From: Bacillota bacterium
GTDB lineage: Bacteria; Bacillota; Clostridia; Lachnospirales; CAG-274
NCBI GenBank assembly: GCA_017460805.1
Contig: JAFUAF010000030.1
Coordinates: forward strand, 1-64,000
Reading direction: 5' to 3'
Length of the DNA: 64,000 nt
The translations under genes and the position numbers were made by a program. This document shows positions 17,325 to 25,753 of this stretch, piece by piece. The notes beneath the pieces are model-generated. The model worked only from the letters and a program-made list of their open reading frames with translations. It did no database searches and was not told the origin of the DNA. Position 1 is the stretch's first letter. Each line of letters begins with the position of its first letter.

Positions 17325-17555
17325 ATGTACCATCATTATTACATAAGGCAGCTTGTAAACTACGCAAAATCGGTATATGAGAAACAGCCCATAGCATTGA
17401 TATTATGCACCGAAAAATCACAAGCACAGTTGAGTTGTCGGAACTTGACAAAGGCAGCATACCCTACCAAAATAAATCGGTATTATCAAAAAATAATCAC
17501 ATTGACAACAAGATATTCCTGTGTTATATTCCTATTGCCTACCGAATTGATATGA
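17325..17555 (+). pseudogene. Remnant resembling DUF1016/YhcG nuclease C-terminus
   Basis: A 76-codon frame with no credible ribosome site. The piece VYEKQPIALILCTEKSQAQL resembles the 'NPTIGLILC..K' strand of the PDDEXK DUF1016 (YhcG) family, and LLPTEL near its end resembles that family's YLPTEEEL. The flanking frames carry no continuation. I read it as a decayed fragment; the family assignment is tentative. Confidence 0.35.
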
Positions 17556-17590
17556 AATATTTCTTTAATTTTTCTTGAAAGGGATCTGCT

Positions 17591-17758
17591 ATGTTCTTCA
17601 TGTGTGGCATAGACAGCACCGCCGTACCGCTTAAAATACACGAGCGCGCAGTGCTGTCCGATATAAAAAGCGTGGATATTTGTGTTGGGCGTGTCTCAAG
17701 CGGCAATAAACATACCCTTGTAAAAGAGACTGCCGAAAGAATAAGGAGAATATTATGA
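17591..17758 (+). pseudogene. hemA: Truncated hemA (glutamyl-tRNA reductase) 5' fragment
   Basis: A 55-codon frame. Residues 3-24 (FMCGIDSTAVPLKIHERAVL) match the conserved glutamyl-tRNA reductase start (VVGLNHKTAPVEIRERLAFS pattern). The remaining 30 residues do not follow the family; SSGNKHTLVKETAERIRRIL is vaguely like the end of a SirC/precorrin-2 dehydrogenase Rossmann domain, which would mean a large internal deletion. Full hemA is over 400 codons. The stop overlaps the next start (ATGA), so the operon junction is preserved although the gene body is lost. Confidence 0.55.
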
Positions 17759-17925
17759 AGCTTATCAGAGTGGCAAGCCAAGAAAGCAAACTTGCCGTTA
17801 CACAGAGCAAAATTATAATAAATTTGATAAACAAGCACTTTCACGAATACAAAACAGAGCTTGTTACCATGAAGACCACAGGGGATATAAAGCAGGACAG
17901 ATTTCAAGGCGGTGTGCGGTCATGA
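17755..17925 (+). pseudogene. hemC: Truncated hemC (hydroxymethylbilane synthase) 5' fragment
   Basis: A 56-codon frame. Its first 48 residues match the start of porphobilinogen deaminase: LIRVASQESKLAVTQSKIII, then ELVTMKTTGD, the family's 'I.P.KTTGD' motif. It stops after QGGVRS, about 250 residues too early. It is coupled by ATGA overlaps to the hemA fragment before and to the ORF after. Very probably a deletion derivative and non-functional. Confidence 0.65.
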
Positions 17926-18515
17926 TAATAATATCTGCATTCGATAGGGCAAAATTACTTGCCGACAGACTTGGCGGTGTGTTTTTTAACATAAATGCTT
18001 TGCCCGATACCGTATGTTACGAAAAAACACTGATCATGCCTTGTTATATATACGGCGGCTTTGAATATAAGCGTGCAGTCGGAAAAATAAAAACGGTTTT
18101 TCCCAATGCAGATTTACTGCCGCCGCTTATACGAAACGAAGATGATTATTTTGAGATAAAGACTCTGATCTCAGCATCGGAAAGAGATATTTTACTTATC
18201 CATAAAAGCAGGGCATTTGATATTACCGATACGGCAATGTGGAAGATCGGCGAAAGCGATAACCGTATATTGGAGTATATAAAAACACACGGATTCACAA
18301 AAATCAGGCTTTATATGCTGTTTATCGGCACAAAATTCCATTATGAAAACGATATACTTCCGTTTATAAAAAAACTTGAAAGTATCGGCATAAAATGTGA
18401 GATAAAAATGCACTCTATCTTTGAGAGCGAGAAAATAATAAACTATATCATTAAAAGGACAAGAGAATATGAAATTGACGGAAGGATTTTGAACAAAAAT
18501 AAAAACAATAAATGA
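17922..18515 (+). CDS. Hypothetical protein, possibly degenerate CbiX/CbiK-like chelatase
   Basis: A 197-residue cytosolic protein with no confident match. Two alpha/beta halves are visible. In the second, DILLIHKSRAFD sits where sirohydrochlorin chelatases have 'LLLVGHGSR', and IRLYMLFIGTKFHYENDI resembles their 'VVPLFL..G.H...DI' strand. The catalytic histidine of the first motif would be IHKS rather than GHGS. Position after hemA' and hemC' with a 4-bp overlap fits a siroheme operon (chelatase). Function is unproven, and it may itself be decaying. Confidence 0.45.
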   Translation: MIIISAFDRAKLLADRLGGVFFNINALPDTVCYEKTLIMPCYIYGGFEYKRAVGKIKTVFPNADLLPPLIRNEDDYFEIKTLISASERDILLIHKSRAFDITDTAMWKIGESDNRILEYIKTHGFTKIRLYMLFIGTKFHYENDILPFIKKLESIGIKCEIKMHSIFESEKIINYIIKRTREYEIDGRILNKNKNNK

Positions 18516-18554
18516 TATTCAAAAATTTTTCAATAGTATCAAAAATTAATTGCA

Positions 18555-18601
18555 TTGACAAATGTTTTTGGAGATGATAAAGTTTATTTACCTATTGAAA
18601 T
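18555..18601 (+). promoter_or_regulatory. Promoter with putative operator before the sulfite-reductase-like gene
   Basis: TTGACA at 18555-18560, 17 bp, TAAAGT at 18578-18583. TTTACCTATTGAAAT at 18587-18601 lies directly downstream of the -10 box. A similar ACCTA-containing word sits at the same place in the cysK (43819-43836) and thioredoxin (47234-47255) promoters. It is a candidate operator for the CymR-like regulator at 42422. Confidence 0.55.
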
Positions 18602-18631
18602 AATATGTAAATAATTTAGGAGAATCGAAAA

Positions 18632-19492
18632 ATGGCGGTAGATTATGCAACATTAAAAAAAGGCGGTTTTATGCGCCAAAAACAGAAGAATAACTTTTCG
18701 CTGCGCTTAAAAGTTGTCGGCGGACACCTGGATGCAAAACAGTTGAAAGTAATAGCCGAGGTTGCCGAAAAATACGGCGATGGTCATGTGCATCTTACTT
18801 CAAGACAAGGTGTTGAGATACCCTTTATCAAACTTGATGATATTGCCGAGGTCAAGGCGGCACTTGCACAGGGAGATTGTGAGCCGGGGGTCTGCGGCCC
18901 GCGTGTGCGCACCGTTACTTCCTGTCAGGGCAAGGCAATATGTCCAAGCGGCTGTATAGATACATACACACTTGCACAAGAAATAAGCGAAAGATTTTTT
19001 GCAATGGAACTTCCTCACAAGTTCAAATTCGGTGTTACGGGCTGCCAAAACAACTGCCTTAAAGCCGAGGAAAACGATGTAGGAATTAAAGGCGGCATTG
19101 AGGTAAAATGGCTGGAGGATAAATGCATACACTGCGGTGTTTGCGAAAAAGCCTGCCGCACAAAGGCACTTACGGAGATCGACGGCAAGATAGTTTTGAA
19201 CAGCGATAACTGCAATTACTGCGGACGCTGTACAAAAGCCTGTCCCGCAGATGCATGGGAAAACAATGAGGGTTATATCCTGTCTTTCGGCGGTCTGTTT
19301 GGCAACCGCATACACAAAGGCGAAGAAATAATACCCATCATTCACGACAAAAAGAAACTTTTTAAGGTAATTGATGCGGCTGTTGCGTTCTTCCGCGACA
19401 ATGCAAATTCGGGCGAACGCTTCCGTCTGACTATCGAAAGAACAGGCGAAGAAAAATTCAAAGAATACATTTTAAATGCGTATAATTCATAA
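18632..19492 (+). CDS. Small siroheme/4Fe-4S sulfite (nitrite) reductase-like protein
   Basis: A 286-residue protein of the nitrite/sulfite reductase 4Fe-4S superfamily. A ferredoxin-like half domain opens it (about 1-75). The siroheme-cluster ligands follow: Cys98-x5-Cys104 and Cys138-x3-Cys142 (TGCQNNC). Then comes a 2[4Fe-4S] ferredoxin insert (Cys165/168/171/175 and Cys194/197/200/204) and a short reductase tail. This is the layout of AsrC-like and small Dsr-like proteins, about half the length of assimilatory SiR. It would accept low-potential electrons and reduce sulfite to sulfide. It is monocistronic, with its own promoter and terminator, next to sulfonate genes that release sulfite. 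Siroheme synthesis in the window is broken, so cofactor must come from elsewhere. Confidence 0.85.
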   Translation: MAVDYATLKKGGFMRQKQKNNFSLRLKVVGGHLDAKQLKVIAEVAEKYGDGHVHLTSRQGVEIPFIKLDDIAEVKAALAQGDCEPGVCGPRVRTVTSCQGKAICPSGCIDTYTLAQEISERFFAMELPHKFKFGVTGCQNNCLKAEENDVGIKGGIEVKWLEDKCIHCGVCEKACRTKALTEIDGKIVLNSDNCNYCGRCTKACPADAWENNEGYILSFGGLFGNRIHKGEEIIPIIHDKKKLFKVIDAAVAFFRDNANSGERFRLTIERTGEEKFKEYILNAYNS

Positions 19493-19493
19493 A

Positions 19494-19516
19494 GGGCTGC
19501 TTCGGCAGTCTTTTTT
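19494..19516 (+). terminator. Terminator of the sulfite-reductase-like gene
   Basis: GGCTGC-TTCG-GCAGTC hairpin with a tetraloop followed by six T. Confidence 0.85.
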
Positions 19517-19599
19517 ATTTCGCTTAAACTCCGTTAAGTGAAAAATTTTTTAAATTTTTCTTATGGAAAATAATTAAAATTTAATCCATACCGCAATTA

Positions 19600-19628
19600 T
19601 TGACTTTTTTTTAAGAAAATGGTTTAAT
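19600..19628 (+). promoter_or_regulatory. Predicted promoter of the tauCAB operon
   Basis: TTGACT at 19600-19605 and TTTAAT at 19623-19628, spacer 17 bp. Confidence 0.6.
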
Positions 19629-19665
19629 TTGTGAAAACCCCGAAAACGAAAAGAGGTGAAACAGA

Positions 19666-20448
19666 TTGAAAAAAACAACTAAAATTTCATCGGAAAAGAT
19701 ACTTACTATTTCTACCGTGGCAATAATACTTTTGCTTTGGTTCATCGTAACTTCAACGGGAGCTTTTTCCGAGACCATAATCCCGTCACCCAAAAACGTT
19801 CTGAAAAGTCTTTCCGATGTTTTAAGCACGGGCTACAAGGGCAACACGCTTTTGGCGCATCTGGGTACAAGCCTTAAAAGGCTGATAATTGCATACTCGC
19901 TGGTAATTGTGACCGCTGTACCGCTCGGGCTTTTAAGCGGCTACAACTCAAAGGTGCGTGCAGTCATAGAGCCTATAGTCGAGTTTTACCGCCCCCTGCC
20001 GCCGCTTGCCTATTACACCATACTTGTTTTGTGGATGGGTATTGACGACAGTTCAAAACTTGCGCTTTTATATCTTGCGGGCTTTGCTCCCGTATATATA
20101 AACTGTGTTTCGGGGGTTCTGCGCATAAAGTCGGACTACATAAACGGCGCATATACACTTGGTGCAAACAAAAGGCAGATATTCTTTTATGTTATCTTTC
20201 CTGCGGCACTTACCGATATATTTACGGGGCTTCGCACAGCACTCGGTGTTGAATATACAACGCTTGTTGCCGCCGAAATGGTTGCCGCAACAAAGGGTAT
20301 AGGCTGGCTTGTTCTGGATGCAAGCAAATACCTGCGCAGTGACACCGTTTTTATGGGGGTCATAATAATGGGTCTTACGGGCATACTGCTCGATAAAATA
20401 ATAAGAATTATAGAGGACTGTGTCGTTCATTGGAAAGGTAAAAACTAA
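19666..20448 (+). CDS. tauC: Taurine/sulfonate ABC transporter permease
   Basis: A 260-residue inner-membrane permease with about six hydrophobic helices. The cytoplasmic loop has the EAA-type motif (GAYTLGANKRQIFFYVIFPAALTD), which contacts the ATPase. It belongs to the SsuC/TauC group. TTG start at 19666 with AAGAGGTGA at good spacing; no ATG lies nearby in frame. First gene of tauC-tauA-tauB. Substrate is inferred from the strongly TauA-like binding protein encoded next. Confidence 0.88.
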   Translation: MKKTTKISSEKILTISTVAIILLLWFIVTSTGAFSETIIPSPKNVLKSLSDVLSTGYKGNTLLAHLGTSLKRLIIAYSLVIVTAVPLGLLSGYNSKVRAVIEPIVEFYRPLPPLAYYTILVLWMGIDDSSKLALLYLAGFAPVYINCVSGVLRIKSDYINGAYTLGANKRQIFFYVIFPAALTDIFTGLRTALGVEYTTLVAAEMVAATKGIGWLVLDASKYLRSDTVFMGVIIMGLTGILLDKIIRIIEDCVVHWKGKN

Positions 20449-20477
20449 AAAAACCGAAATTAAAAGGAGAGTTTAAA

Positions 20478-21530
20478 ATGAAAAGAACAATGACAAAAAT
20501 TTTATCACTGACACTTGCATCCGTACTGCTTGCACTTGGCGTGGGCTGCTCGGGAGGTTCGGAAAATACTGCGGCGACCCAGACAGGCGGCGACAGTACC
20601 GAACAGACCGCTTCGTCGGAACTTCCCGATGTTGTAAATATCGGTACAATGAACCTTGTAAACGGCGATCTTATCGCACAGTATGAAAAACTGTATGAGG
20701 AAGAACTCGGCGTAAAAGTCAACTTGCAGCTTTTTGATTCGGGACGTGATGTAAACACTGCTATTGCGGCAGGAAGTATAGATATTTCACAGGCGGGCAC
20801 TTCGCCTACGGCTTTGGGACTTTCTTCCGATGTGCCTTATGAGGTGATATGGCTTGCCGATATAATCGGTTCTGCGGAGTCGCTTGTTGTGAAAAATGAG
20901 TCGGGCATAACGGATATTCAAGGTTTAAAGGGAAAGAAAGTTGCGACACCTTTTGCATCGACCGCGCATTACAGTTTGCTTAACGCACTTAAACTTGCGG
21001 GTGTTGAAGAAAGCGAAGTAACGATTTTGGATCTTCAGCCGCAGGATATTTTCGCGGCATGGCAAAGGGGCGATATTGATGCGGCTTACGTTTGGTATCC
21101 TATCCTTGACAAACTTCTTGAAGGCGGCACGGTCATTACTCATTCGGGCGAACTTGCAAAAGAAGGCATTGTTACGGGCGATGCAACGGTAGTAAGAAAG
21201 GAATTCGGCGAAAAATACCCCGACATAGTATCTAAATATCTTCAAATACAGATAAAGGCGAACGACATTATTTTAAACGATAAAGACAAGGCGGCGGAAG
21301 AAGTGGCGTCCGTACTTGAGATAAGTGCGGAGGATGCAGCAAATCAGCTTTCACAGTTTGAATATCTGACAGCCGATGAGGAACTTGACTACCTTAACAA
21401 CAAACTTGCGGAGATTTTAAAGAATACAGCGGATTTTCTTGTTGAACAGCAGAGCATTACATCCGCGCCATCACTTGACGATTTCAAGGCAAGCATAAAC
21501 ACATCTTATCTTGAAGCCGCCGCAAAGTAA
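20478..21530 (+). CDS. tauA: Taurine-binding lipoprotein
   Basis: A 350-residue substrate-binding lipoprotein. The signal peptide ends in lipobox LGVGC, followed by a Gly/Ser/Thr-rich linker. The core resembles E. coli TauA closely: FDSGRDVNTAIAAG, LADIIGSAESLVVK, ATPFASTAHYSLLNALK, ILDLQPQDIFAAWQRGDIDA and AYVWYP. These correspond to TauA's substrate-clamp segments, so taurine is the best guess. It delivers substrate to the TauC permease encoded upstream. Confidence 0.9.
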   Translation: MKRTMTKILSLTLASVLLALGVGCSGGSENTAATQTGGDSTEQTASSELPDVVNIGTMNLVNGDLIAQYEKLYEEELGVKVNLQLFDSGRDVNTAIAAGSIDISQAGTSPTALGLSSDVPYEVIWLADIIGSAESLVVKNESGITDIQGLKGKKVATPFASTAHYSLLNALKLAGVEESEVTILDLQPQDIFAAWQRGDIDAAYVWYPILDKLLEGGTVITHSGELAKEGIVTGDATVVRKEFGEKYPDIVSKYLQIQIKANDIILNDKDKAAEEVASVLEISAEDAANQLSQFEYLTADEELDYLNNKLAEILKNTADFLVEQQSITSAPSLDDFKASINTSYLEAAAK

Positions 21531-21542
21531 GGCGGTGGGCGA

Positions 21543-22421
21543 ATGGCAAAACTTAATTACAATGATAATTTTTACGAGCCCTCGGATGAACTGATCGCGG
21601 TAAACGACCTTAATTTTAAAGGCGAAGAACCCATTGTCGAGGGCGAGGAACTGATAGCAATAGAAAACGTCGATCTTGAATACACGGGCAAAACGGGTGA
21701 TATAAAGGCACTTGAAAATATTAATTTCAATATTTTCCCAGGTGAATTTGTCTGTGTTCTCGGTCCGTCGGGCTGCGGCAAAAGTACGCTTTTAAAGATA
21801 CTTGCGGGCTTTATACAACCGACAAGCGGCAGTGTAAAACTCGACGGAGAGGAAATAAAAGGCACGGATTGGCACAGGGGCGTGGTATTTCAGAATCCGC
21901 CGCTGTATGAGTGGTTCTCGGTGCGCGACAATGTGGCTTTCGGCCCCAAAATGCGCGGCATACCAAAAGAAAAGTATATCCCGCTTACCGATGAATATCT
22001 TGCAAAAGTCGGTTTGAGCGAATTTTCGGACAAAAAAATATACGAACTTTCCGGCGGTATGAAACAGAGAGTTTCCATTGCCCGCGCCCTTATAAACGAC
22101 CCCGAAATACTGCTTATGGACGAGCCGTTCGGCGCACTTGATGCACTTACAAGAGAAAACGTGCAGGATCTCACAAGAAAAATATGGTGGGATACGGGCA
22201 AGACGATATTTTTTATTACTCACGACGTTGAAGAGGCATTGCTTCTTGCATCACGCATTATTGTTTTGAGCAAGCACCCCGGGCGTGTGATAGAAGATAT
22301 AAGAGTGAATTTTTCACGGCAGATAGTTGAGGACTGTGCCGAGGATATAAAATTCACTCCGGAATTTTACAAATACCGAGAAAAACTGCTGAAACTTATA
22401 AACAGTCAACCGCAAAGATAG
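21543..22421 (+). CDS. tauB: Taurine/sulfonate ABC transporter ATP-binding protein
   Basis: A 292-residue ABC ATPase. Walker A GPSGCGKST, Q-loop VVFQNPPLYEW, signature LSGGMKQR, Walker B ILLMDEPFGALDA and H-loop THDVEEA are intact. It has an extra N-terminal segment of about 35 residues before the usual start (EELIAIENVDLEY), acidic and of unknown role. It follows tauA by 12 bp; ATG 21543 has GGCGGTGGG upstream. It powers uptake of taurine or related sulfonates. Confidence 0.9.
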   Translation: MAKLNYNDNFYEPSDELIAVNDLNFKGEEPIVEGEELIAIENVDLEYTGKTGDIKALENINFNIFPGEFVCVLGPSGCGKSTLLKILAGFIQPTSGSVKLDGEEIKGTDWHRGVVFQNPPLYEWFSVRDNVAFGPKMRGIPKEKYIPLTDEYLAKVGLSEFSDKKIYELSGGMKQRVSIARALINDPEILLMDEPFGALDALTRENVQDLTRKIWWDTGKTIFFITHDVEEALLLASRIIVLSKHPGRVIEDIRVNFSRQIVEDCAEDIKFTPEFYKYREKLLKLINSQPQR

Positions 22422-22657
22422 ATGCGGACAATTAGCATTATTTTTTTACTTTGCTATTATGAATTTCATGATAGATTTCCCAAAGAAATGGCCTGTGCTT
22501 TGTGTGCAGGTCATTTTTACTGTCAAAATTCATTTTATTCATCTTTTTATTCACATTATAAATGAATTTTCACTTTCAAGTTCAAAGTTCTGTTTATATT
22601 GACAATCCCGTCAAAAAATTATATCATATTCATATCAATCTGATAGGAGAAACAAAA
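22422..22657. promoter_or_regulatory. Intergenic region with promoter for the rhodanese-TtcA gene
   Basis: An AT-rich stretch of 236 bp. TTGACA at 22599-22604 and TATCAT at 22622-22627 with a 17-bp spacer give a good promoter. A loose hairpin (AAGAAATGGCC...GTCATTTTT, about 22484-22518) may terminate tauB. Confidence 0.55.
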
Positions 22658-23788
22658 ATGAACACAATAAATATACAGGAACTTGAAAAGCTCGATACCG
22701 AAAAAATAACCCTTATTGACATCAGAAAGCCCGAGGACTATGCCCGCGGGACTTACAAAAACGCGGTAAATGTTGCGGCGGGAGATTTGAGCCGAGTCCC
22801 TTCGGGAAAACCCGTTTATGTGCTTTGCTATACGGGCGAAAACAGTATCCCCGTTGTTGAAGAACTTTGCGATATGGGCTTTGATGCGTATAATATAGAC
22901 GGCGGCTGGCGGGCATATCTGCGCCTTTATCTGGAACGGGTAATCGAAAGTGACGAGGCGGCAAAAAAGACCGCAGATATAGAGCGCAGCATAATTAAAA
23001 AATTCCGCAAAAATATATGGTGCAGATTTACAAAAGCAGTACAGGTCTATGACCTTATACAAGAGGGTGACAAAATTGCGGTCTGTATTTCGGGCGGCAA
23101 GGACTCTATGCTTTTGGCAAAACTTATGCAGGAGATACAGCGGCACGGCAAGTTTCCGTTTGAGCTTGTGTTTTTATGTATGGACCCGGGCTACAACCGT
23201 GATAATTGGCAGATAATACAAGACAACGCAAAAATTTTGGGTATACCTCTGACCGTGTTTAAAAGCGAGATCTTTGACACCGTAGCGACAATAGACAAAA
23301 ATCCCTGCTATCTTTGCGCGCGTATGCGCAGGGGCTATCTCTATTCCAAAGCAAAGGAACTGGGCTGCAATAAAATAGCCCTCGGGCATCATTTTGACGA
23401 TATGATAGAAACGGTGCTTATGGGTATGCTTTACAGCGGCAAAATAGAAACGATGCTGCCGCGCCTAAAAAGCCAAAACTTTGAAGGGATGGAACTTATC
23501 CGTCCGCTTTATATGGTAAAGGAGGAATATATAAAGGCATGGAGGGACTATAACAAGCTGCATTTTATACAATGTGCCTGCCGTTTTACGGAAAACTGTG
23601 CGACCTGCGGCGGCGGACGGGGTTCAAAACGTGATGATATGAAAGAGCTGATTAAAAAATTCCGTGAGGAAAGCCCTTTAATAGAAGAAAATATTTTCCA
23701 AAGTGTTCACAATGTAAATTTAAGTACAATAATCGGCTGGCATAAAGGCAGCGAAAAACATAACTTTTTGGACGATTTCCAAAAATAA
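22658..23788 (+). CDS. Rhodanese-TtcA fusion (sulfurtransferase/PP-loop tRNA thiolation-like)
   Basis: A 376-residue two-domain protein. Residues 1-95 form a rhodanese domain with active-site loop Cys57-Tyr-Thr-Gly-Glu-Asn, able to hold a persulfide. Residues about 115-376 are a TtcA/TilS-type PP-loop ATPase (SGGKDS at 145-150) with the TtcA cysteines: Cys217-x2-Cys220 (PCYLC), and Cys306/308, 314 and 317 (CACRF..NCATCGGG). TtcA makes 2-thiocytidine in tRNA using an Fe-S cluster. Here the sulfur donor seems fused on. I chose ATG 22658 (AGGAGA upstream) over an ORF extension running through the promoter. Its place between two sulfonate importers suggests a sulfur-metabolic rather than purely tRNA role. 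Confidence 0.82.
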   Translation: MNTINIQELEKLDTEKITLIDIRKPEDYARGTYKNAVNVAAGDLSRVPSGKPVYVLCYTGENSIPVVEELCDMGFDAYNIDGGWRAYLRLYLERVIESDEAAKKTADIERSIIKKFRKNIWCRFTKAVQVYDLIQEGDKIAVCISGGKDSMLLAKLMQEIQRHGKFPFELVFLCMDPGYNRDNWQIIQDNAKILGIPLTVFKSEIFDTVATIDKNPCYLCARMRRGYLYSKAKELGCNKIALGHHFDDMIETVLMGMLYSGKIETMLPRLKSQNFEGMELIRPLYMVKEEYIKAWRDYNKLHFIQCACRFTENCATCGGGRGSKRDDMKELIKKFREESPLIEENIFQSVHNVNLSTIIGWHKGSEKHNFLDDFQK

Positions 23789-23819
23789 TCATACCGAAAA
23801 AATTATAATTTAATTCCTA

Positions 23820-23847
23820 TTTACTTTTTTCGTATTTTTATTATAAT
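23820..23847 (+). promoter_or_regulatory. Predicted promoter of the second sulfonate transport/isethionate operon
   Basis: TTTACT at 23820-23825 and TATAAT at 23842-23847, 16-bp spacer. TTAATTCCTA overlaps the upstream side of the -35 box and resembles sequence before tauC (TTTAATCCATA, about 19580). Confidence 0.5.
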
Positions 23848-23896
23848 TGTTTTTATCAAATATACATACTAAAACAATATGAAAAGAGGAATAAAT

Positions 23897-24925
23897 ATGA
23901 AACGAATTTTACCTTTGATACTTGCGGCGAGTCTGTCTTTATTGGGGCTTGTCGGCTGCGGTTCTTCAAATGCTGAAACGGATGCGGATGTATCTTCACA
24001 AGCCGAGGCGGCTGCGCCCGCAGAAACAGCAAAAAGCGGCGCGGTATTAAGGATAGCTGCGCAGCCATACCCGCTTTACACCCCCATTTATGTAGCTTAC
24101 GAAAAAGGCTATTTAAAAGAAGAATTTGACAAAATAGGTGCACAGTTTACCTGGAATGAATTCAAATCGGGTCCTTTGGTAAACGAAGCTGTTGCGGCAG
24201 GCGAAGCCGACCTTGGTTTTATGGCGGATCTCCCCGCAATAATTGCAAAGTCCACGGGTCAGCCCATAGAGATAGTTGACAATGTGGCTTACGGCGAAAA
24301 GGGACTTGCGGTGCTTGTAAAAGCGGACTCCGACCTTTCGGGCGTGTCGGATCTAAAGGGTAAAAAAGTTGCCTATGCAACAGGTTCTTATGCACAGCAT
24401 CTTCTGGCTGTACTTCTGGACAAAGAGGGTCTTTCGCTTGATGATGTGGAAAGTATAAACCTTGGTGCAGGCGACCAGCCCGCTGCCCTTGCAAACGGCG
24501 ATGTTGATGCGATAGTTATCTGGGAACAGTATATTTCGCAGCTGACGAATGACGGCACGGCAAAAGTTCTTGCAGACGGTACGGGTGTAAAACGCGGCAA
24601 TATGATAACATATTTTGTTACCGACTATGCAGAGCAAAACCCCGAAGTTGTAAAAGCGTGGATACGCGCACTTAACAGGGGCAACGAGCTTTTACAGACA
24701 AACCCCGACGAGGCGGCGGAAGCGGTTGCGGCAGACTTTGGTGTAGATGCCGAACTTATGAAGAAGATAATCCAAAACTTCACTTACTCCACCGAACTTA
24801 CCGATGAGGACATAAAGGAGATAACGGCCGTTAAGGACTTCTCACTTGAGGCGGGCATTATTTCCGAGGATGTAAACATTGATGAATTTATCAACACGAA
24901 ATATCTTGAAGAAGTAAATAACTGA
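23897..24925 (+). CDS. Sulfonate-type ABC transporter substrate-binding lipoprotein
   Basis: A 342-residue SsuA/NMT1-type binding protein. It has a lipoprotein signal with lipobox LVGC and an Ala/Glu-rich linker. Binding-fold segments include YTPIYVAYEKGYLKEEF, AAGEADLGFMADLPAI, LKGKKVAYATGSYAQHLL and NLGAGDQPAALANGDVDAI. It is clearly different from the TauA protein at 20478. As the first gene of the operon that encodes the radical sulfite-lyase, it may bind isethionate or another C2 sulfonate (inference). ATG 23897 with AGAGGAA was preferred to an ATG six codons earlier. Confidence 0.85.
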   Translation: MKRILPLILAASLSLLGLVGCGSSNAETDADVSSQAEAAAPAETAKSGAVLRIAAQPYPLYTPIYVAYEKGYLKEEFDKIGAQFTWNEFKSGPLVNEAVAAGEADLGFMADLPAIIAKSTGQPIEIVDNVAYGEKGLAVLVKADSDLSGVSDLKGKKVAYATGSYAQHLLAVLLDKEGLSLDDVESINLGAGDQPAALANGDVDAIVIWEQYISQLTNDGTAKVLADGTGVKRGNMITYFVTDYAEQNPEVVKAWIRALNRGNELLQTNPDEAAEAVAADFGVDAELMKKIIQNFTYSTELTDEDIKEITAVKDFSLEAGIISEDVNIDEFINTKYLEEVNN

Positions 24926-24988
24926 CGGGTAAAAATGGGTTGAAACGCTTATTATGGCGCGACAGCCCATTTTTAAAAGGAGGAACTT

Positions 24989-25753
24989 ATGAACAAGCCG
25001 CAAAAAAAGGACGTTTTTTATTGGTTTTTGTACTTTGCGCTGCCGCTTATCATTCTTATAATATGGGAAAGTTTTGACCGTGCGGGGAAATTAAAGCCGT
25101 ACACGATGCCCTCGCTTGAAAAACTGTTTGATACCACGGTCGAATATGCAAAAAACGGACAGCTTTTAACAAATATCGGTGTCAGCGTTTCACTTGTGCT
25201 GGAGGGATTTTTTCTGGCACTTGTCACGGCATTGATAATAGGTATGCTTGTCAGTCTTTTTCCGAAATTCGATACCTTTACAGACCTTATTATACAAATT
25301 TTGAAACCCATACCGCCTATTGCGTGGATACCCCTTGCGATACTGTGGTTTGGCATAGGTCAGGAATCGAAAATATTTATTATATTTATAGGTGCGGTCT
25401 TTCCCGTTTTTCTGAACACCGTTGACGGTGTGAAAACGATAGACAAAAAATATTTTGAACTGGCAAAAGTATATGAGATACCGAAAAGTGAACTTATAAA
25501 AAATATCATTATCCCCGGTGCGCTGCCAAGCATAATGACAGGAATACGCCTTGGTGTGGGCAATGCGTGGGTATCTGTTGTGGCGGCGGAAATGATAGGT
25601 GCAACAAAGGGCGTAGGCTATATGCTTTCAAACGGCCGCAGCCTTTCCCGCCCCGATATTGTTATTTTAGGTATGCTTTTGGTCGGTGTATTCGGCAAAA
25701 TAATGGATGATATTTTAAGACTTTTGCGTAAGAAGGTGATAACATGGCTGTAG
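24989..25753 (+). CDS. Sulfonate-type ABC transporter permease
   Basis: A 254-residue SsuC-like permease with about six membrane helices and the coupling loop ELAKVYEIPKSELIKNIIIP. ATG 24989 has AAAAGGAGGA upstream. It overlaps the ATPase gene by 10 bp, a sign of translational coupling. It partners the lipoprotein 64 bp upstream. Confidence 0.87.
   Translation: MNKPQKKDVFYWFLYFALPLIILIIWESFDRAGKLKPYTMPSLEKLFDTTVEYAKNGQLLTNIGVSVSLVLEGFFLALVTALIIGMLVSLFPKFDTFTDLIIQILKPIPPIAWIPLAILWFGIGQESKIFIIFIGAVFPVFLNTVDGVKTIDKKYFELAKVYEIPKSELIKNIIIPGALPSIMTGIRLGVGNAWVSVVAAEMIGATKGVGYMLSNGRSLSRPDIVILGMLLVGVFGKIMDDILRLLRKKVITWL

Noticed and set aside
17755..17925. A genuine short protein homologous to HemC
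   Set aside because: The fragment lacks the cofactor-binding and catalytic regions of the enzyme, and its neighbour hemA is cut in the same way, so deletion is the simpler reading.
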